Below, piece after piece: positions 32,601-44,292 of a stretch of DNA of 64,000 nucleotides. The stretch spans positions 14,012,175 through 14,076,174 of the forward strand of contig OZ037768.1 in NCBI GenBank assembly GCA_964035545.1. The letters are read 5' to 3'. How positions within the stretch are numbered: the first letter of the stretch is position 1; each line of letters starts with the position of its first letter. The stretch comes from Bugula neritina (lineage: Eukaryota; Bryozoa; Gymnolaemata; Cheilostomatida; Bugulidae). The notes beneath the pieces are model-generated. The model searched no databases, was not told the origin of the DNA, and saw only the letters and a list, made by a program, of their open reading frames with translations. Made by a program: the position numbers and the translations under genes.

Positions 32601-35413
32601 TTGCTACTAGTAGATAGTCATGATATTCATTATATATTACACCATTGAGGGAATATACATGTATTTGACTAAAATAAATTGTGATTTGCTCATTTGCTCC
32701 CCCCTCTCCCTTCCGTACTCCAGTCACAAACTGAAGCCATGCACCTTAGTTACAGTTCATAGAAAAAAGGCCACTCGCAATTTTGTAGTACATGTAACGA
32801 AAGTTTTTTTTGATAAATGTTCCTCTGAGGTGAAAATAAGAGAACATTTTTAGTTCTAAACAGTAATTATAATGGCACTGCAAAACCGAGTGACGTGCGT
32901 TTGATTTTGCCTTCCTCTGCTATCCGTAGTGGCACAAACTGTACAGCTAAAACATGAATTTTGCTGTAGATCTGAAAAAGTGTCTTTATATATTTGTAAT
33001 ATTAAATAAATAAAGATCAGATGTAACAAAATCCGCAAAATTTCAATATATTTGTTGTGTCCCACCCAGTGGCCCATTATACCCCGGTACCGGGGCACAA
33101 TGGGCCAATTTTTTCGTCATGAAAATTTCATTATTCTGAAAGTTGTGAGAGAGATAGAAACAACAAACTGGTACCTGTAATAGACAACAGCATGAAGACT
33201 AGAGATTATTGAACTAGTAACTTGAAAAACAGACGAATGAGAGCAACAAATGCAAAATTCGGCCCATTGTGCCCCCGTTACCCCTATGCCTCTTACACAC
33301 ATAAATATCAAAATCGTTATAATAAATTTACAGAATAACATAACTATAAACTTGCGTTTATTTTCTTAAATATAAAAAACGTTTCCTATAACTACGAAAT
33401 ACTTCACCTCTATTTAACCCTTGAGCCATCTCGAGTTGCAGCAAGGAGCTAGTAAACTCGTGACGTCTTATTAAAGGTTGATGCAGTTGAGTGTTACTGC
33501 TGGTGGACGGGTCACTTTCCAGCTGAGTCCACCAGTCACCAGAGCTGCCGCTGTCTGCCCCAGTTCTGCAGGTACAATAGAGACACACAGTTACATCCCT
33601 TTCAATGAGCAGTCGTTAGAAGTTAGAATCTTGATTAAATCACAGGGTGCTACCTGATGGCAAACTTGCTAAGCTACTTACAACACATGCAATACAACAC
33701 ACACTTTGTGCCAACCTGTTTAAACTTTCGCCAGGAAGCATTTCTGGTGCCACTTTGGACAATTTACTCTCTAGATCTCGCTTAGCCCTCAGTAGATTCT
33801 GAATTTCTTTTTCCTTTGTTTCTCTAAATATCTGAAAATAATGATACAATTCTGATAACAAGCATTGTTTTAGTAAAACATGATCTATTGCTTTTCCCCA
33901 CAGGCTGTTGAATATGATTTGTCTGCAGCAAGGTGCTAATCATCAGCACCACTGCTGCCTGTAAATATAGATACCATTACGGACAGGCTACTCATATAGC
34001 TTTGTAAAATACAAACTGCTTTTAGCAGGACCTTCCTTAGAAGAATGGAAGAATTATACATCTAGTAAAGTGAAACCATCTCTGAACAAAACTAAATACC
34101 ATACCATACAACTAATGAAAGTTTTTATTGATGTAGGTTTTCAGGAAGCTTCAAGATTTAGTTGAATACCCCTATGTGTGCTGCGTACACAGCTGGTGGC
34201 TTAGTGTATGTAAGAGCAGAAAGCATTGTAAAGTAACTCTGTACATTGTAACTCACAAATAATAACAATGACCCTACAACTCAGTGGCGACAAGAAATTA
34301 TGCAAGTGGAATATTTTATAAGCTATTGTTGAACCAACTGTTGATTCTTCCCATTATTGCATATTAGATGCAATGTTCTGCAGGCACACAGACATATCCA
34401 TCCCAACACAGAAAGACATCCTATTCTACCATATAATTTATCTAAATAAAAAGGTGTGATATTCAGATACTCATACATATTAACACAGGCATTATTCTTA
34501 CAGCAATAGTGTCACCTTAAATTGTCGCTGAACTTTGTCTCTATCAATCTCAAATGTAGTGGCTCTGGCCATCGCTTCATGCTCGGCTTGCACGGCTTCT
34601 TCTCTTTCTCCACGAAGACGATTACATGTTCTCTTGAAAAAGAAGCTTTGAAATTTATTATTTGCATATTTTCAGTTTTGATATGTTCCCCATCTGTGTG
34701 TGACAAAGCTGAGAGAAAAAGTGGGAATTAAACTACTTCACTTGAATAGGATGGTAAGAGCAAATCACGTTGCACACTTGATGGAACTTGTCATACTAGC
34801 AACAGAAAATGATTTGCTGTAACAGCCTGACAATGTTTTGCATTATTTACAGGCAATTAATAATACAATTGTGTTAAATATATGCTAATTACTGGCAACC
34901 AAAGAACTATGTTATAGTTGACAATAACGAGCTTATAGTTTTAGCTTACTTGTAGTGCCTGTAACTCAGCACGAAGTCGTTTATTTTCGGTGATATTTCT
35001 TTTTTCACTTTTCTGAATATTAGCCATCTCATTTTCTTTATTCTTACGGTACATTTCAAACTCTCTACGTATCCGCTCAGCCTCTGGGTTTTCCATATCC
35101 ATAGACAATGCAGACTGCATACTCCCACTCTTTAGTGTTTTCTTGTTATGAGAATTGCCGGACCTCAACCCTATTCGGCCTGCAATAACCAACCAGTTGA
35201 TATAAACATACTTCAATGAACAGCCAGTTGAAACCAGCATGCTGTAATAAAAGCAGTGACTACATTGAAATTAATGAATAACTTACCTCTGGGCTTAACT
35301 TCATCAGGAACCATAAGAACTGAATTTTGAAATGCATCCACATCATTTAAATCATCTTCATCCAAACCACCTTGACTGCCAGCCTGCGACAGACTAGACC
35401 CTCCGTTGCCCAT
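21613..35413 (-). CDS. NPHP3: nephrocystin-3
   Basis: Ciliary protein of the inversin compartment; it acts with INVS and NEK8, and its vertebrate N-terminus is myristoylated. Twenty-seven coding exons were traced by splice signals and similarity, giving about 1,336 residues against 1,330 in human. Order: N-terminal MGNGGSS, coiled coil, conserved middle region, P-loop NTPase (GSPGCGKS), helical linker, and a run of TPRs to the end. Stop TGA at 21613-21615. Exon lists are given under the four sub-blocks. One junction is out of phase: exon 7 (end 31207) to exon 8 (start 31131). An upstream ATG at 35543, spliced to 35440, is also in frame and would add ten residues; I prefer 35413 because MGNGGSS fits the N-myristoylation motif. 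No transposon disrupts an exon. Confidence 0.95.
27117..29135 (-). CDS. NPHP3: NPHP3 exons 11-16: P-loop NTPase
   Basis: Exons 29032-29135, 28806-28920, 28222-28365, 27812-27932, 27405-27567 and 27117-27258. Exon 11 contains the Walker A motif ([18 protein letters not shown]). Exon 12 has [20 protein letters not shown]. Exon 13 has [11 protein letters not shown] and a Walker B-like VTVVIDGLD. Exon 14 has [15 protein letters not shown] followed by CAPAWKQW. All phases agree (2, 0, 0, 1, 2, 0). This is the KAP/NACHT-like NTPase core of NPHP3, whose nucleotide use is not experimentally settled. Confidence 0.93.
29695..31753 (-). CDS. NPHP3: NPHP3 exons 6-10: conserved middle region
   Basis: Exons 31566-31753, 31207-31385, 30967-31131, 30649-30675 and 29695-29874. 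Exon 6 reads [19 protein letters not shown], aligned with the YLIYTDETQPEMDLFL block of human NPHP3. Exon 7 ends [13 protein letters not shown] and exon 8 carries [19 protein letters not shown]. Exon 9 is only 27 nt (VTTRLRKLM), flanked by good splice sites and phase 0 on both sides. Exon 10 holds [15 protein letters not shown]. Oddity: exon 7 ends in phase 2 but the only acceptor found for exon 8 needs phase 0. This could be a sequence error, an indel or an unrecognised splice site. Confidence 0.88.
31965..33287 (-). mobile_element. 1.3-kb DNA-transposon-like repeat, copy 1 (in an NPHP3 intron)
   Basis: Lies in the intron between NPHP3 exons 5 and 6. Ends are inverted: AGGGGTAATGGGGG on the left and, as reverse complement, AGGGGTAACGGGGGCACAA on the right. 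The word GGGGCACAATGGGCC recurs inside both end regions. There is no long open frame, so the copy is non-autonomous or decayed. A second copy in the opposite orientation lies at 54097-55283, roughly 80-85% identical by eye. A G-run of about 14 sits at the left end. The superfamily was not identified. Confidence 0.65.
33408..35413 (-). CDS. NPHP3: NPHP3 exons 1-5: myristoylation motif and coiled coil
   Basis: Exons 35287-35413, 34950-35179, 34516-34632, 33716-33831 and 33408-33565. The N-terminus is MGNGGSS (Gly2, Ser6) and exon 1 ends with DEVKPRG, like the EVKP of the vertebrate protein. Exon 2 starts the coiled coil ([14 protein letters not shown], then [13 protein letters not shown]). It continues through exons 3-4 ([18 protein letters not shown], then [20 protein letters not shown]). 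All phases agree (1, 0, 0, 2, 1). Confidence 0.92.
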
Positions 35414-35579
35414 CACTTTAGCTAATGCTTTACTAAACGACTGAAAATTCATGCAAAAAGCAAATGTTAAAGTAACTCTGACCGGAAAAAGAGCAATCCG
35501 GAAACAATTTAGGTCTGTATGTATTTCAAATTACACTTACCATGCTGATAGACCATCATAATGCAATCACACCTGAAGC

Positions 35580-37224
35580 TGTTTTCTTACTAGTGACCAA
35601 CGCAAGAAAATATTCAGTAAAGCTTTCAATATAGGTAAGATGGCTTCTACATTTGATACAACATAAGTGCCTAGTGTTTACATCATACTACTGTACTGCA
35701 GTAATACGCCCAACTGAAACTGCACACTATTATGCAAATATTAGTATTTCATTATATCCATAACAAACAATCAAGCTGATTGGTTGGCTAAAAACTATTT
35801 ACATTAAATAAAACAGCTTTAAACAGGGAAAAATTAACATTTTAATTATCAGAAAATGGAAGAATATATTTAATAAATTTTTTACATTTTCCCTTCACAG
35901 TAAAGAATAGTTGAATATTTTTATTCGATGGATTTCAATTATAGGAATACTGTACAGTCAAGTAACACACAGGCTTGCGCAATAAAAGGTGTGTATTTGC
36001 CACTATTGACACTGGTAGCAGCGTTAAAGACTTTTTAATACCATAAGGTAACAGAAAACAGACTTGACATAGAGTGATCATATTTACTATTAAACAGGCA
36101 GTTTTTCTAAAACGAAAGATTTGCATACTAATAATTTGAAGTTAGGCACTTTTCATGGATCACAATTTTGCAAGCTAAAATAATGACAGTTCTATTTATT
36201 ATACAGCAGTATAATATTTCCTCAAGATAACAATGCATAATTATCTATCAAATCCATATTTACTTTAGTATAATCTGGATGAATAACTGTAGCTGGAAAG
36301 TATTATATAATAAACTACTTACTGTAATGCAAAGTATTTCTTGTATCTTGCCCCATTTATTCCCGTATTAGAATTATATCGTGAAAAGTGCTTTTGCCTG
36401 CATTTGTACAGATTATGTGATTTTAAGACATGACATTGTTTTACAAGGGTGTGTATGTGCATGCGTGTGTATATCGGTCATGCACACAGAAAATAAAAAT
36501 AAATAAATACATTTAAAGCTTTCCAATACATAATAACTTTAGGTGACAGAAAAACTTCATAAAATTAAATTGACTGACACCATATAATGCATACAATGCA
36601 ACTCACCATTTTATAAAGTACACATTAAATTATTTTTTAATAATCTAGAATAATGATGCTTTGAGAAAATTCAATTAGTCATTTAAATAGTAGTATTATG
36701 ATTGTTTTTGCCACCAGAAGCTATTATATAATAACGAAAATTTTTGATTTCAAATTTTGACAATTTTAAGAATCTAATTAGCAAAGGAGTTGTCCACAGT
36801 CAAAAAATATATTGATGTTTATATGCAGTTTTTATATGAAATCAAAAATATTAAATAAAATAGCTGGTTGGGTTGCTTGAGTTAGTTATAGTTTTCGCAC
36901 TGTCACAACCTAAAATCATAACTCAAGAGCAAATAGTTACAAAAGTAACACCAATGGTAAAATTAAATTGACTCACAACACTAAAACGAAAAACAGTATA
37001 AATATTAGTACAACTAGAATAAAAGTAGCATAATTTTTTAAAAAGCTAAAAGTGAAATGAAATCTCAGTGGGGGAAAAATTATTTTACAAGCTATTTCGG
37101 CCTTGAGTTAAGTAGCACTCCAAGGGAATTCCAAGGCCAAGTGAGCATGAACACTGAAGGGGTAGTAGATAGGCCAGTGAAGTTCCTAAAAACAGGGTGG
37201 AATGTAGCGTTGAGTTTACCCAGT
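35580..37224. other. AT-rich intergenic region upstream of NPHP3
   Basis: No supported gene. The NPHP3 promoter probably lies at the left edge. A possible first exon ends with ATG at 35541-35543 before a GTAAGT donor. Confidence 0.4.
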
Positions 37225-37297
37225 GGTCCCTGTAGTGTAATGGCTAGAGCGTCTGCTTGCAAGCTGGAAGTCCTGGGTTCAAATCCCAGTGGGACAA
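37225..37297 (+). tRNA. tRNA-like sequence with GCA anticodon loop (tRNA pseudogene or SINE head)
   Basis: Starts GGTCCC and ends GGGACA. It has a T-arm CTGGGTTCAAATCCCAG with a perfect 5-bp stem, and a box B GGTTCAAATCC. The D-region reads TAGTGTAATGGCTAGAGC, and the loop TTGCAAG would present GCA (Cys). The anticodon stem is weak (C-C at the last pair, two G-T pairs) and the acceptor stem has mismatches at both ends. It is therefore more likely a tRNA-derived SINE head or a pseudogene than a working tRNA. No introns. Confidence 0.5.
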
Positions 37298-38715
37298 AAC
37301 TATTTTATAAATAGTAATGCAAATAAGTTACTTTAAAGCCCTATGAAATTGGGACTTTTATCTTGATTGATACTAATAGATAACAGGTATAGTAATATTA
37401 TTAGTGTGATATAGTAAGTAAGAGCTACAGTAATAATAATGAGTAATAGTGTGCAATAATAGTAATATTATTCTATGATATTTAACAAATTCACAAATTC
37501 AAATTATAGTAGTAAAGTAGTGAACGTAAATTTATTTGCATAGGTTGAGTTTAAAACTAAAAAACATTGAAAACTGTTGGTAGCAGAACTGGATAATTTG
37601 TAACTCAAACTTTACTAGCACTAATACCTGAAATTGCCTAACTCAGGCAACTTATTAAACTTATTGATCAAACTTATACATTTAATTGCCTTGAAGATTT
37701 TGTTTGACTTACAAGTTACTTGAGGGATATTACTAATAATTTTAGTATCACTATTAGTATAACTGTCACTATGAGTATCAGTATGAGACAATTGCAATGA
37801 CAATTTACATGTCACATGGGTGTTCCAATAATTTGATTTTACATTAAATTTAATATAGTAATAATAATAGTAATACTCATACTGATAAATGATAAATATG
37901 GAAATAAATGTAGTAACACTATCACTATCAGCGACTGTGAGTATGACATTCATATTGACTGTATGTGTATCATGGAATAATCACGGATTTGGTGTATTGT
38001 AGTAATTTTATGCTGCTACTAGATGCAGGGTTATAAAATTACTGGAGGTTCATAGGAAATTGATGCTGCACACAGAACGTAAGAGCTCTTTGCCAAAAGA
38101 GTATGAGAGAGAAAACTACACTTGCCAGTCTGATAAAATGTATTGAAGACCTGCTTATTATAGAGCCCATGTCCGACTCTTTACAATAGTGTAGCCACCA
38201 ATGTTAATTACAATCACTGTAATTATCAGGAGAGTACAGTCACTAAGTGCAGCTCCGGTCCAATTCACTCACTAAGGCATTCCACCTCACCTATATTTGA
38301 GTGGAAAGCCTTGTTCTGAGATAAGCGACCGATTCAGGCATCTAAAAATCCGATCAGAGTCCAAATTGGAGAAATCGGCCATCCGGATTGACATTTGATT
38401 TGGCCCAATTTGAATTTCTGTAGGGGAAACTTATCACGCCATATGGGTTGCATCATTTTCAGTACAAAACCAATTACAAGCTAAACAATCAAAATTAACC
38501 CCATATGCGTGAACAAGGAAAGTTCTAGACTTGCTCAGGCTAGCTTATACACAACTGCCCACCACTCACAAGCATGATAAACATATGTATGACTAAGATT
38601 TACTACCGCGAGTGGAATAACAATATATACGCCAAAATCTACTACAGAATGACATCAGTTCCATTGTATCAGCATCACTATGACTATCAGTGTCATAATG
38701 ATGATTACTATGGCT
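37298..38715. other. non-coding spacer left of element D
   Basis: AT-rich. 37.73-37.96 kb is another cryptic AGTATCACTATNAG-type low-complexity tract. No gene seen. Confidence 0.45.
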
Positions 38716-38720
38716 ATGAC

Positions 38721-38956
38721 AGTTTTGCGTAGTTCATGTTATTTGTTTTAGCTATCGTTGAAGAGAGTGAACGTGCTCAAGCTAGTTGATTAGTGGAAGA
38801 GGCCGAAGCCGTGCTTTATTTCCACAATATATATAATACAACTAATACTAAAATTATCCTAATATAAGTGAAACAATTGATTGTTAGTACTATGTACAAA
38901 AATAGTAAATTAATAAAATAACAACTACAAATAAATGTTTGCATAAATACCATACA
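38721..38956 (-). repeat. 3' LTR of element D
   Basis: 236 bp, starting AGTTTTGCGTAG (first base changed from the T of the other copy) and ending CATACA on the plus strand. It matches the split right LTR piece by piece, with many substitutions, so the element is old. Confidence 0.85.
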
Positions 38957-38978
38957 TCTCCCACAGAATAGAAAAGTG

Positions 38979-41900
38979 CTAGGTAGGTATGAATGTTTTA
39001 AGAGAGCACATAGTCTGCCGTCTAACTAGGGGGGGGGGCTTCCGATCCCTGGTTGAACGCCGTAGGTTGTCGCTATGATTGGCACTCTCAGTGGTTTCAA
39101 TCTCAGTGCCGCCAACATCTTGCTCAAGATTTTTAGGTACCTCAGGACACGCTGTCTCACTGTCAAGCAACTTTATGTCCTGTCGGTTTCTTCGTAGGAG
39201 GTCATTGTTGAGCTGCACGGCATAGGCTCTGCTAGTTAACTGTTTATTTATTTATGCCACCTGCCATTTCTTCCAGTGTTGACTCCAGTCCCGGACCAAA
39301 ACTGGTTAACCTTCCTTCAGCTCTGCCAAATTTCTTGCTTTGTCATTAAACCTCTGCTGCAGTCTGTTGCTGCAGCTTCACTTTTCCCACCAGCATGGGT
39401 TATCTGTTTTGGACGTGACCTGTGGCAGCACTGATCTGGTTGGCTTTCCAATAAGTTGTTGAATTGGACTAGCTGTCAGGTCTTCCTTGGTGGTGTTTAG
39501 ATGTTCCAGCAGAGCCAGTTCGGGCTTTGCACATCTGCGGAGTATGCGTTTAATTATTTTTGCAGCAGAATCTGCTTTCCAATTAGATTGCAGATGATAA
39601 GGAGAGCTGGTGGTGTGTTTAAAATTCCGCAATTGGTTAAAAGCAGAAAACTGGTGTGAAGAAAACTGTGGTTCATTGTCAGTGTGACCCTGTTTGGGTA
39701 TTCCCAGGCGTCCAAAACAGTGCTTTATAGAGTTGATTACAGTCTTTGTTGTTTGGTTGTTCAGTCGGTCATATTCAAGATAGTCAGTCGTATAGTCAAC
39801 AATAGTAAGGTAATGAGTGTGGTTGTATTCAACTAAGTCGATTCCTACTTTTGTCTAGGGTTGTTCAGGAACTACGTGGAGTAAAAGTGTTTTCTTCTGT
39901 TGTCGGGAAGCATCCATTTGATATTGGCGATAGCTAGCAATATTGTTTTTGATGTCATTGGTGATGCCAAACCAAAACACTGTGTGACGGGCACATCTTA
40001 GTGTAGAGTTAATGCCATTATGGCCAGTGTGAAGTAGTTGAAGAAACTTTTTCTAGAGTGCCTTTGGGATAATGGCTCTTAGCCCTTTGTAAACAATGCC
40101 ATTGCCAATAGATAGTTCATCCTGAAAGTGTTTGTACTGGTCGTAAGTTGTGCAGTTGTGAGTGTTCCAGTCACGTTTAATAAAGTTCATCAGTGTCATA
40201 AGCTCATTGTCTTGTGCAGTAGCAGTCCTAATGCCATTAATCAAGTCGTCACAAACAGGAGAGTCATTATTTTGAGAGTCAATGAGGAAGATATGTTCTG
40301 GTAGTTGTTAATAATTGGGTGCGTCAAAGTATGAGTCTCTTGAAAATAAGTTGGCCATGACCTGTTCAGCACCCTTTTGCCAAGGTACATTAATGTTAGG
40401 GTATCTTTGTAAGTGAAAAAGCGTATCCTGCAACCTCCGTGATGCCTTATAAATGGATTTCCTAAAAATAGAGACAAGGGGTTTGTGGTCAGTCTGGATG
40501 GTGACTAAAGATATACTGGTCAAAGCATTCAGTGCCAAACACTATGGCAAGGCACTCAAGCTCTAACGGCACATAGCTCTGTTCTGATTTTGTCAAACTG
40601 CGAGATGCATATGCTACAGGCTTGCCGCATTGCATGAGTGTTGCACCCACATCAGCATTTGACGTGCCAGTTTGTATAGTAACTGGCTTGTTACAGTCAA
40701 AGTATTGTATAGTCTCCGAGTCAGTTAGTAAGGTCTGCAGTCGATTGAAGGCGTTCATTTTGTCATCAGTCCAGTGAAAGTCTCGAGCATTGTCTTGTGT
40801 CAGTAAACGTCATAATGGTTTAGATTTCGATGCTATATTGTTAATACATTTTGACATGTATGTAATATGATCGAGGAACCGTTTTACTCCTTGTGGAGAT
40901 GAGGGAGGTTTCATCTTAAGAACAGCATTCACTTTGTTAGGATCTGGTTTAAGTCCATTATTTATGAGTATGTGTCCAATGTAAGAAAGAGGGATTTTTT
41001 CCTTGTTCAGTCTCAATCTTGTCTGTGGGGCACGTTTGAAAAGCGCTTGAAGATTGCTGTCATGCTCTTTCCTCGTCCTAAAAATTAAGATGTTACCTGC
41101 AACAATGTTTATGCCATCTGGACCAGCAAGATTTTCTGTGAGCCTTCTTTGAAATTCCTCCGGCGCTGATGCAACTCCGAAGGGTAGCCTTAGGTACTTG
41201 TATTTTCTTATGAAAGTCCAGAAAGTTGTCAAGTTCGTAGATTCTTCAGCTAGAGGAGTTTGATACAGACCTTCTTTGGCGTCACACAAGAAGAAAAACT
41301 TGGCGCTGTTCAATTGTGGTAAAACATTTTCCAATGTTGGCATGACAGCGTGGTTTCGTTTAATGGCTTAATTAAGATTTTGCGGATCTATGTAAATGTG
41401 TATTTTCCCATTAGGCTTCCGTACTGGCTGCAGATGGCTTATCCAGCCTGTAGGTGCTTCTACTTTGGTGATAATCTGGTGCCGTTCCAGTTCAAGAATA
41501 GCATTGATGAGATCTGATTTCATTGACAAAGGCACCTTCTGTGGTCGTACTTACACTGGTATGGCTTCAGCTTTCAGCTTTATCTTATATTCCTGCTCAA
41601 ATTTTCCAAGTCTGGTAAATATGTCATCAAAGTCGGTCAGTAAAGTCTGAAGGTCTAGGTCAATAGTGGCAAAGTTTACATTTTCACTTTCGGTGCTGAG
41701 CAGTTGTAATAGATCCAGATGCAAACATGATTTCCATGACCGCAAGCTGTGTTGAGTGGTTTCTACAACTAGGAATTTCAAGGTAGTGTAATGTCCTTGC
41801 TTGTTTTGTATTTGTATGTGCGTCCACCCTAGTGGTACACACTTGCCCTGGTCATACAAAGTCAGTACAGTATCAGTTGGTGTAAGTTTCGGTCTACCAA

Positions 41901-42123
41901 GCTTGGCATAGTCAATAGTATTAAAAGTATTGCATGACGCACCAGTGTCAAGTTGAAACTCAATGTCATAAATAGTATCTGCCTGCTTAACAGTGAGCAT
42001 CGCTAATAGTTTACAGTCCCATACTGAAGTAGAGATCGTACTTACATTTTGAGAGTCACTGTCTGAAGAGTTGTTAAATGTGACACGATTAGCTGTTTCG
42101 ATTGCGGGGCGATAATGATGCAT
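38979..42123 (-). pseudogene. pol of element D (PR-RT-RH-IN, decayed)
   Basis: Protease with DTGAS at 41551-42123. RT in two pieces around 40810-41540, with GWISHLQPVRKPNGKI and LRLPFGVASAPEEFQRR; the catalytic YxDD region is mutated (AGNI). RNase H at 40308-40758 with QTDHKPLVSIF. Integrase remnants at 39378-40244 and a tail at 38979-39218. Many stops and shifts. Dead copy. Confidence 0.8.
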
Positions 42124-42159
42124 ATGTGACCTGCAGTATGCTGCAAAGTGGTTAAACTT

Positions 42160-42740
42160 CTTGCAATTATTGGACTGTTTACCATATGCTGAGCAGGCAC
42201 GGGGTGGGTGGTTGTCTCCAAAGTTTCCACACTAATAAGCACCAATTGAACTTCTGTCGTTGGTCTGAGAGTAAGTGTGGAAAACCTGTCCTTTTGTGTT
42301 TATCACGAGTGTAGTCGGAGTAGTATTGATGAGTCGGAGGTATATTTTTCACCAAGTTCACTTGTTCCGAGTCTGTAAATATTATCATTAGTCATGGTCT
42401 TGTAGTCAATTGCTGATGCTTCTTCATGTCTACAGAATTTAATTGCTTTGTCAACATCAGAGTCAGTCAAGTCAAACAGTTTCTTTCTAATCCTGTCACT
42501 TTTAATCGCTAGTATAAGTGCTTGTAGTATCAGTTGGTTGTACATGTCTTTCAAGTCACATAGTCCTGCAATAGTATGTATTTCAGTCAAAAACTCGTCA
42601 ATGGGTCTATTCCCTTGCTTACAAGTAAGTAATGAGTGAGTGTTAGCCACCAAGTTTATTCCTGGCTTACAGTAGTCATCAAATTGCTTCACCACTTTGA
42701 CGTAGTCAGTCTTATTATTGTCGTCAGTCCAGTTGAAAGA
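42160..42740 (-). pseudogene. gag of element D (decayed)
   Basis: The capsid-like part at 42303-42695 contains the family-typical segment from FDDYCKPG to IHTIAGLCDL. It is followed, in other frames, by a zinc region at about 42140-42235 of the form C-x6-H-x4-C then C-x4-H-x4-C, common in mag-like gypsy elements. The frame is broken between the two. Confidence 0.7.
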
Positions 42741-43080
42741 TTCGTATATTTGGTTGCCTTAGCAGCCGATAGTTCTCAGTAAGTATGCAGTTTTCATTTT
42801 GCTTTCGGCGGTATCTTTCGCGGTGACAGTTAAAAAAAAGTTCAAAATCTCGTTTAAAAATCTTCCACTCTTCAGGTAGATTCGGTTTATTTGCTAATGG
42901 TTTTGGTGCTAGTAACTGCTCTATGTTGTCTAAAGGTCTTTTTTTAATAATGATTAGAGCCGGAGCACCATGTTTTGTGTAGTTTATGTTATTTGTTTTA
43001 GCTATTGTTAAAGAGAGTGAGCGTGCTCAAGTTAGTTGATTAACGGAAGAGGCCGAAGCCGTGTTTTATTTCCACAATAT

Positions 43081-43843
43081 TCACTCTGTACTCACTCTGT
43101 GTCGATAGAACATTTAGATATCACAAAAATGTGTAAGTTAAATGCCTCGTTTATAACAGTGTGTTACAGTGGGTAGGCAGTGAATCAGCGTATCACTGAT
43201 TTTTTTTAATTATTCATGAATATTTATTCTCAAATCCCGTATTGTTCGGGGAAGGAAGCTGTTGTGGTAGACACTAGTCTTTGCAGATATTGATGTTAAC
43301 TGTCCTCTGCTCGCAGCTCTAGTGGTCATAGTTGTATTTAATCGATTGTTGACGATCTCATCATAATTAGAAGATAAAGTATTATTGCTGGTTTCATTTT
43401 CTAGAATTTTGTGTAGTAATGTCATTTGATGGTTTCGTCTTCTAGATTCTAGTGGTACCAGTTCAAGAAGATTTCTGGCTTCAGTGATACTTTCCCGTTC
43501 TTTAACAATACTTATGAAGCGGACAGCTTTCCGTTGGACACTTTCTATGAATTAAATGGTCTGTTTACTGGTGGGATCCCATAGAGTGTCCCCATACTCC
43601 AGTATCAGTCGACACAGGCTAGTGTATGCCAATAATCGGCTTTTGGTAGGTGCAGAACGTAGTGTGTATTTAATAGCCCCAAGAATTTTGGTTGCTTTGC
43701 TGGTTTTTTGAGCGATGTGTTGGTCAAACTTTAGATCTTGCTGGAGCGTGATACCAAGATAGCGAGTCTTGCCTGTCCAAGGTATGTCAGCATCACCTAG
43801 TTTATACGCGGGTGATTGGCTTCTTTTGATGAATGCTATGGCA
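43081..43843 (-). mobile_element. 5'-truncated non-LTR retrotransposon (LINE) 3' end
   Basis: Inserted in element D's LTR with the 5-bp duplication AATAT (43076-43080 and 43844-43848). On the minus strand it encodes the C-terminal part of a Jockey/CR1-type reverse transcriptase: YLGITLQQDLKFDQHI, ILGAIKYTLRSAPTKSR, LILEYGDTLWDP and SVQRKAVRFI. One stop lies near 43555, then an open frame runs to a stop at 43210-43212. The 5' truncation is typical of LINE insertion. Confidence 0.8.
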
Positions 43844-43913
43844 AATATAATACAACTGCTACTAAAATTATCCTAATATAAGTGAAACATTTTATTATTA
43901 CTATAAGTACTGG

Positions 43914-44258
43914 TGTAATGGGATTACGTAGTATAATAATGGGGTCGTCCCCTCTTGTATGGAATACTTATAACTATGTTCTACTATCCAATCAGAGGGA
44001 CCGGAAGACAAGGTTCCGGTCAAGTAACTGTGCGCGATTAGCTAGCAGAAACCATGTGTTGTTGAGAGCAGGGACTCGTAGTAGTAACATGTGTTTATAA
44101 TTGATTGATGTATTGTGGTATTCTGATGTGATGTTATAATTATGTTTAGCGAGTTAAATAAAGGTTATCGTACGCAAACTCTATTAGTAGTTGCTAGTTA
44201 AATTGACATTAAATACGCAGGCAATCCACGCTTAATAATTGTGCTAAAACTCACAACA
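43914..44258 (+). repeat. 5' LTR of element B
   Basis: 345 bp, TG...CA ends. Contains AATAAA at 44157-44162. Confidence 0.93.
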
Positions 44259-44259
44259 G

Positions 44260-44277
44260 TGGTGGCAGCGGTGGGAT
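44260..44277 (+). promoter_or_regulatory. primer binding site, tRNA-Leu type (element B)
   Basis: TGGTGGCAGCGGTGGGAT, two bases after the 5' LTR. Its reverse complement is the 18-nt 3' end (with CCA) of animal tRNA-Leu(AAG/UAG) as I recall it, a perfect match. Confidence 0.75.
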
Positions 44278-44292
44278 TTCGCTTATATCAAG

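Noticed and set aside
34512-34706. 64-codon minus-strand frame in the NPHP3 region
   Set aside because: Wrong frame of the real exon 34516-34632, whose correct frame matches the coiled coil.
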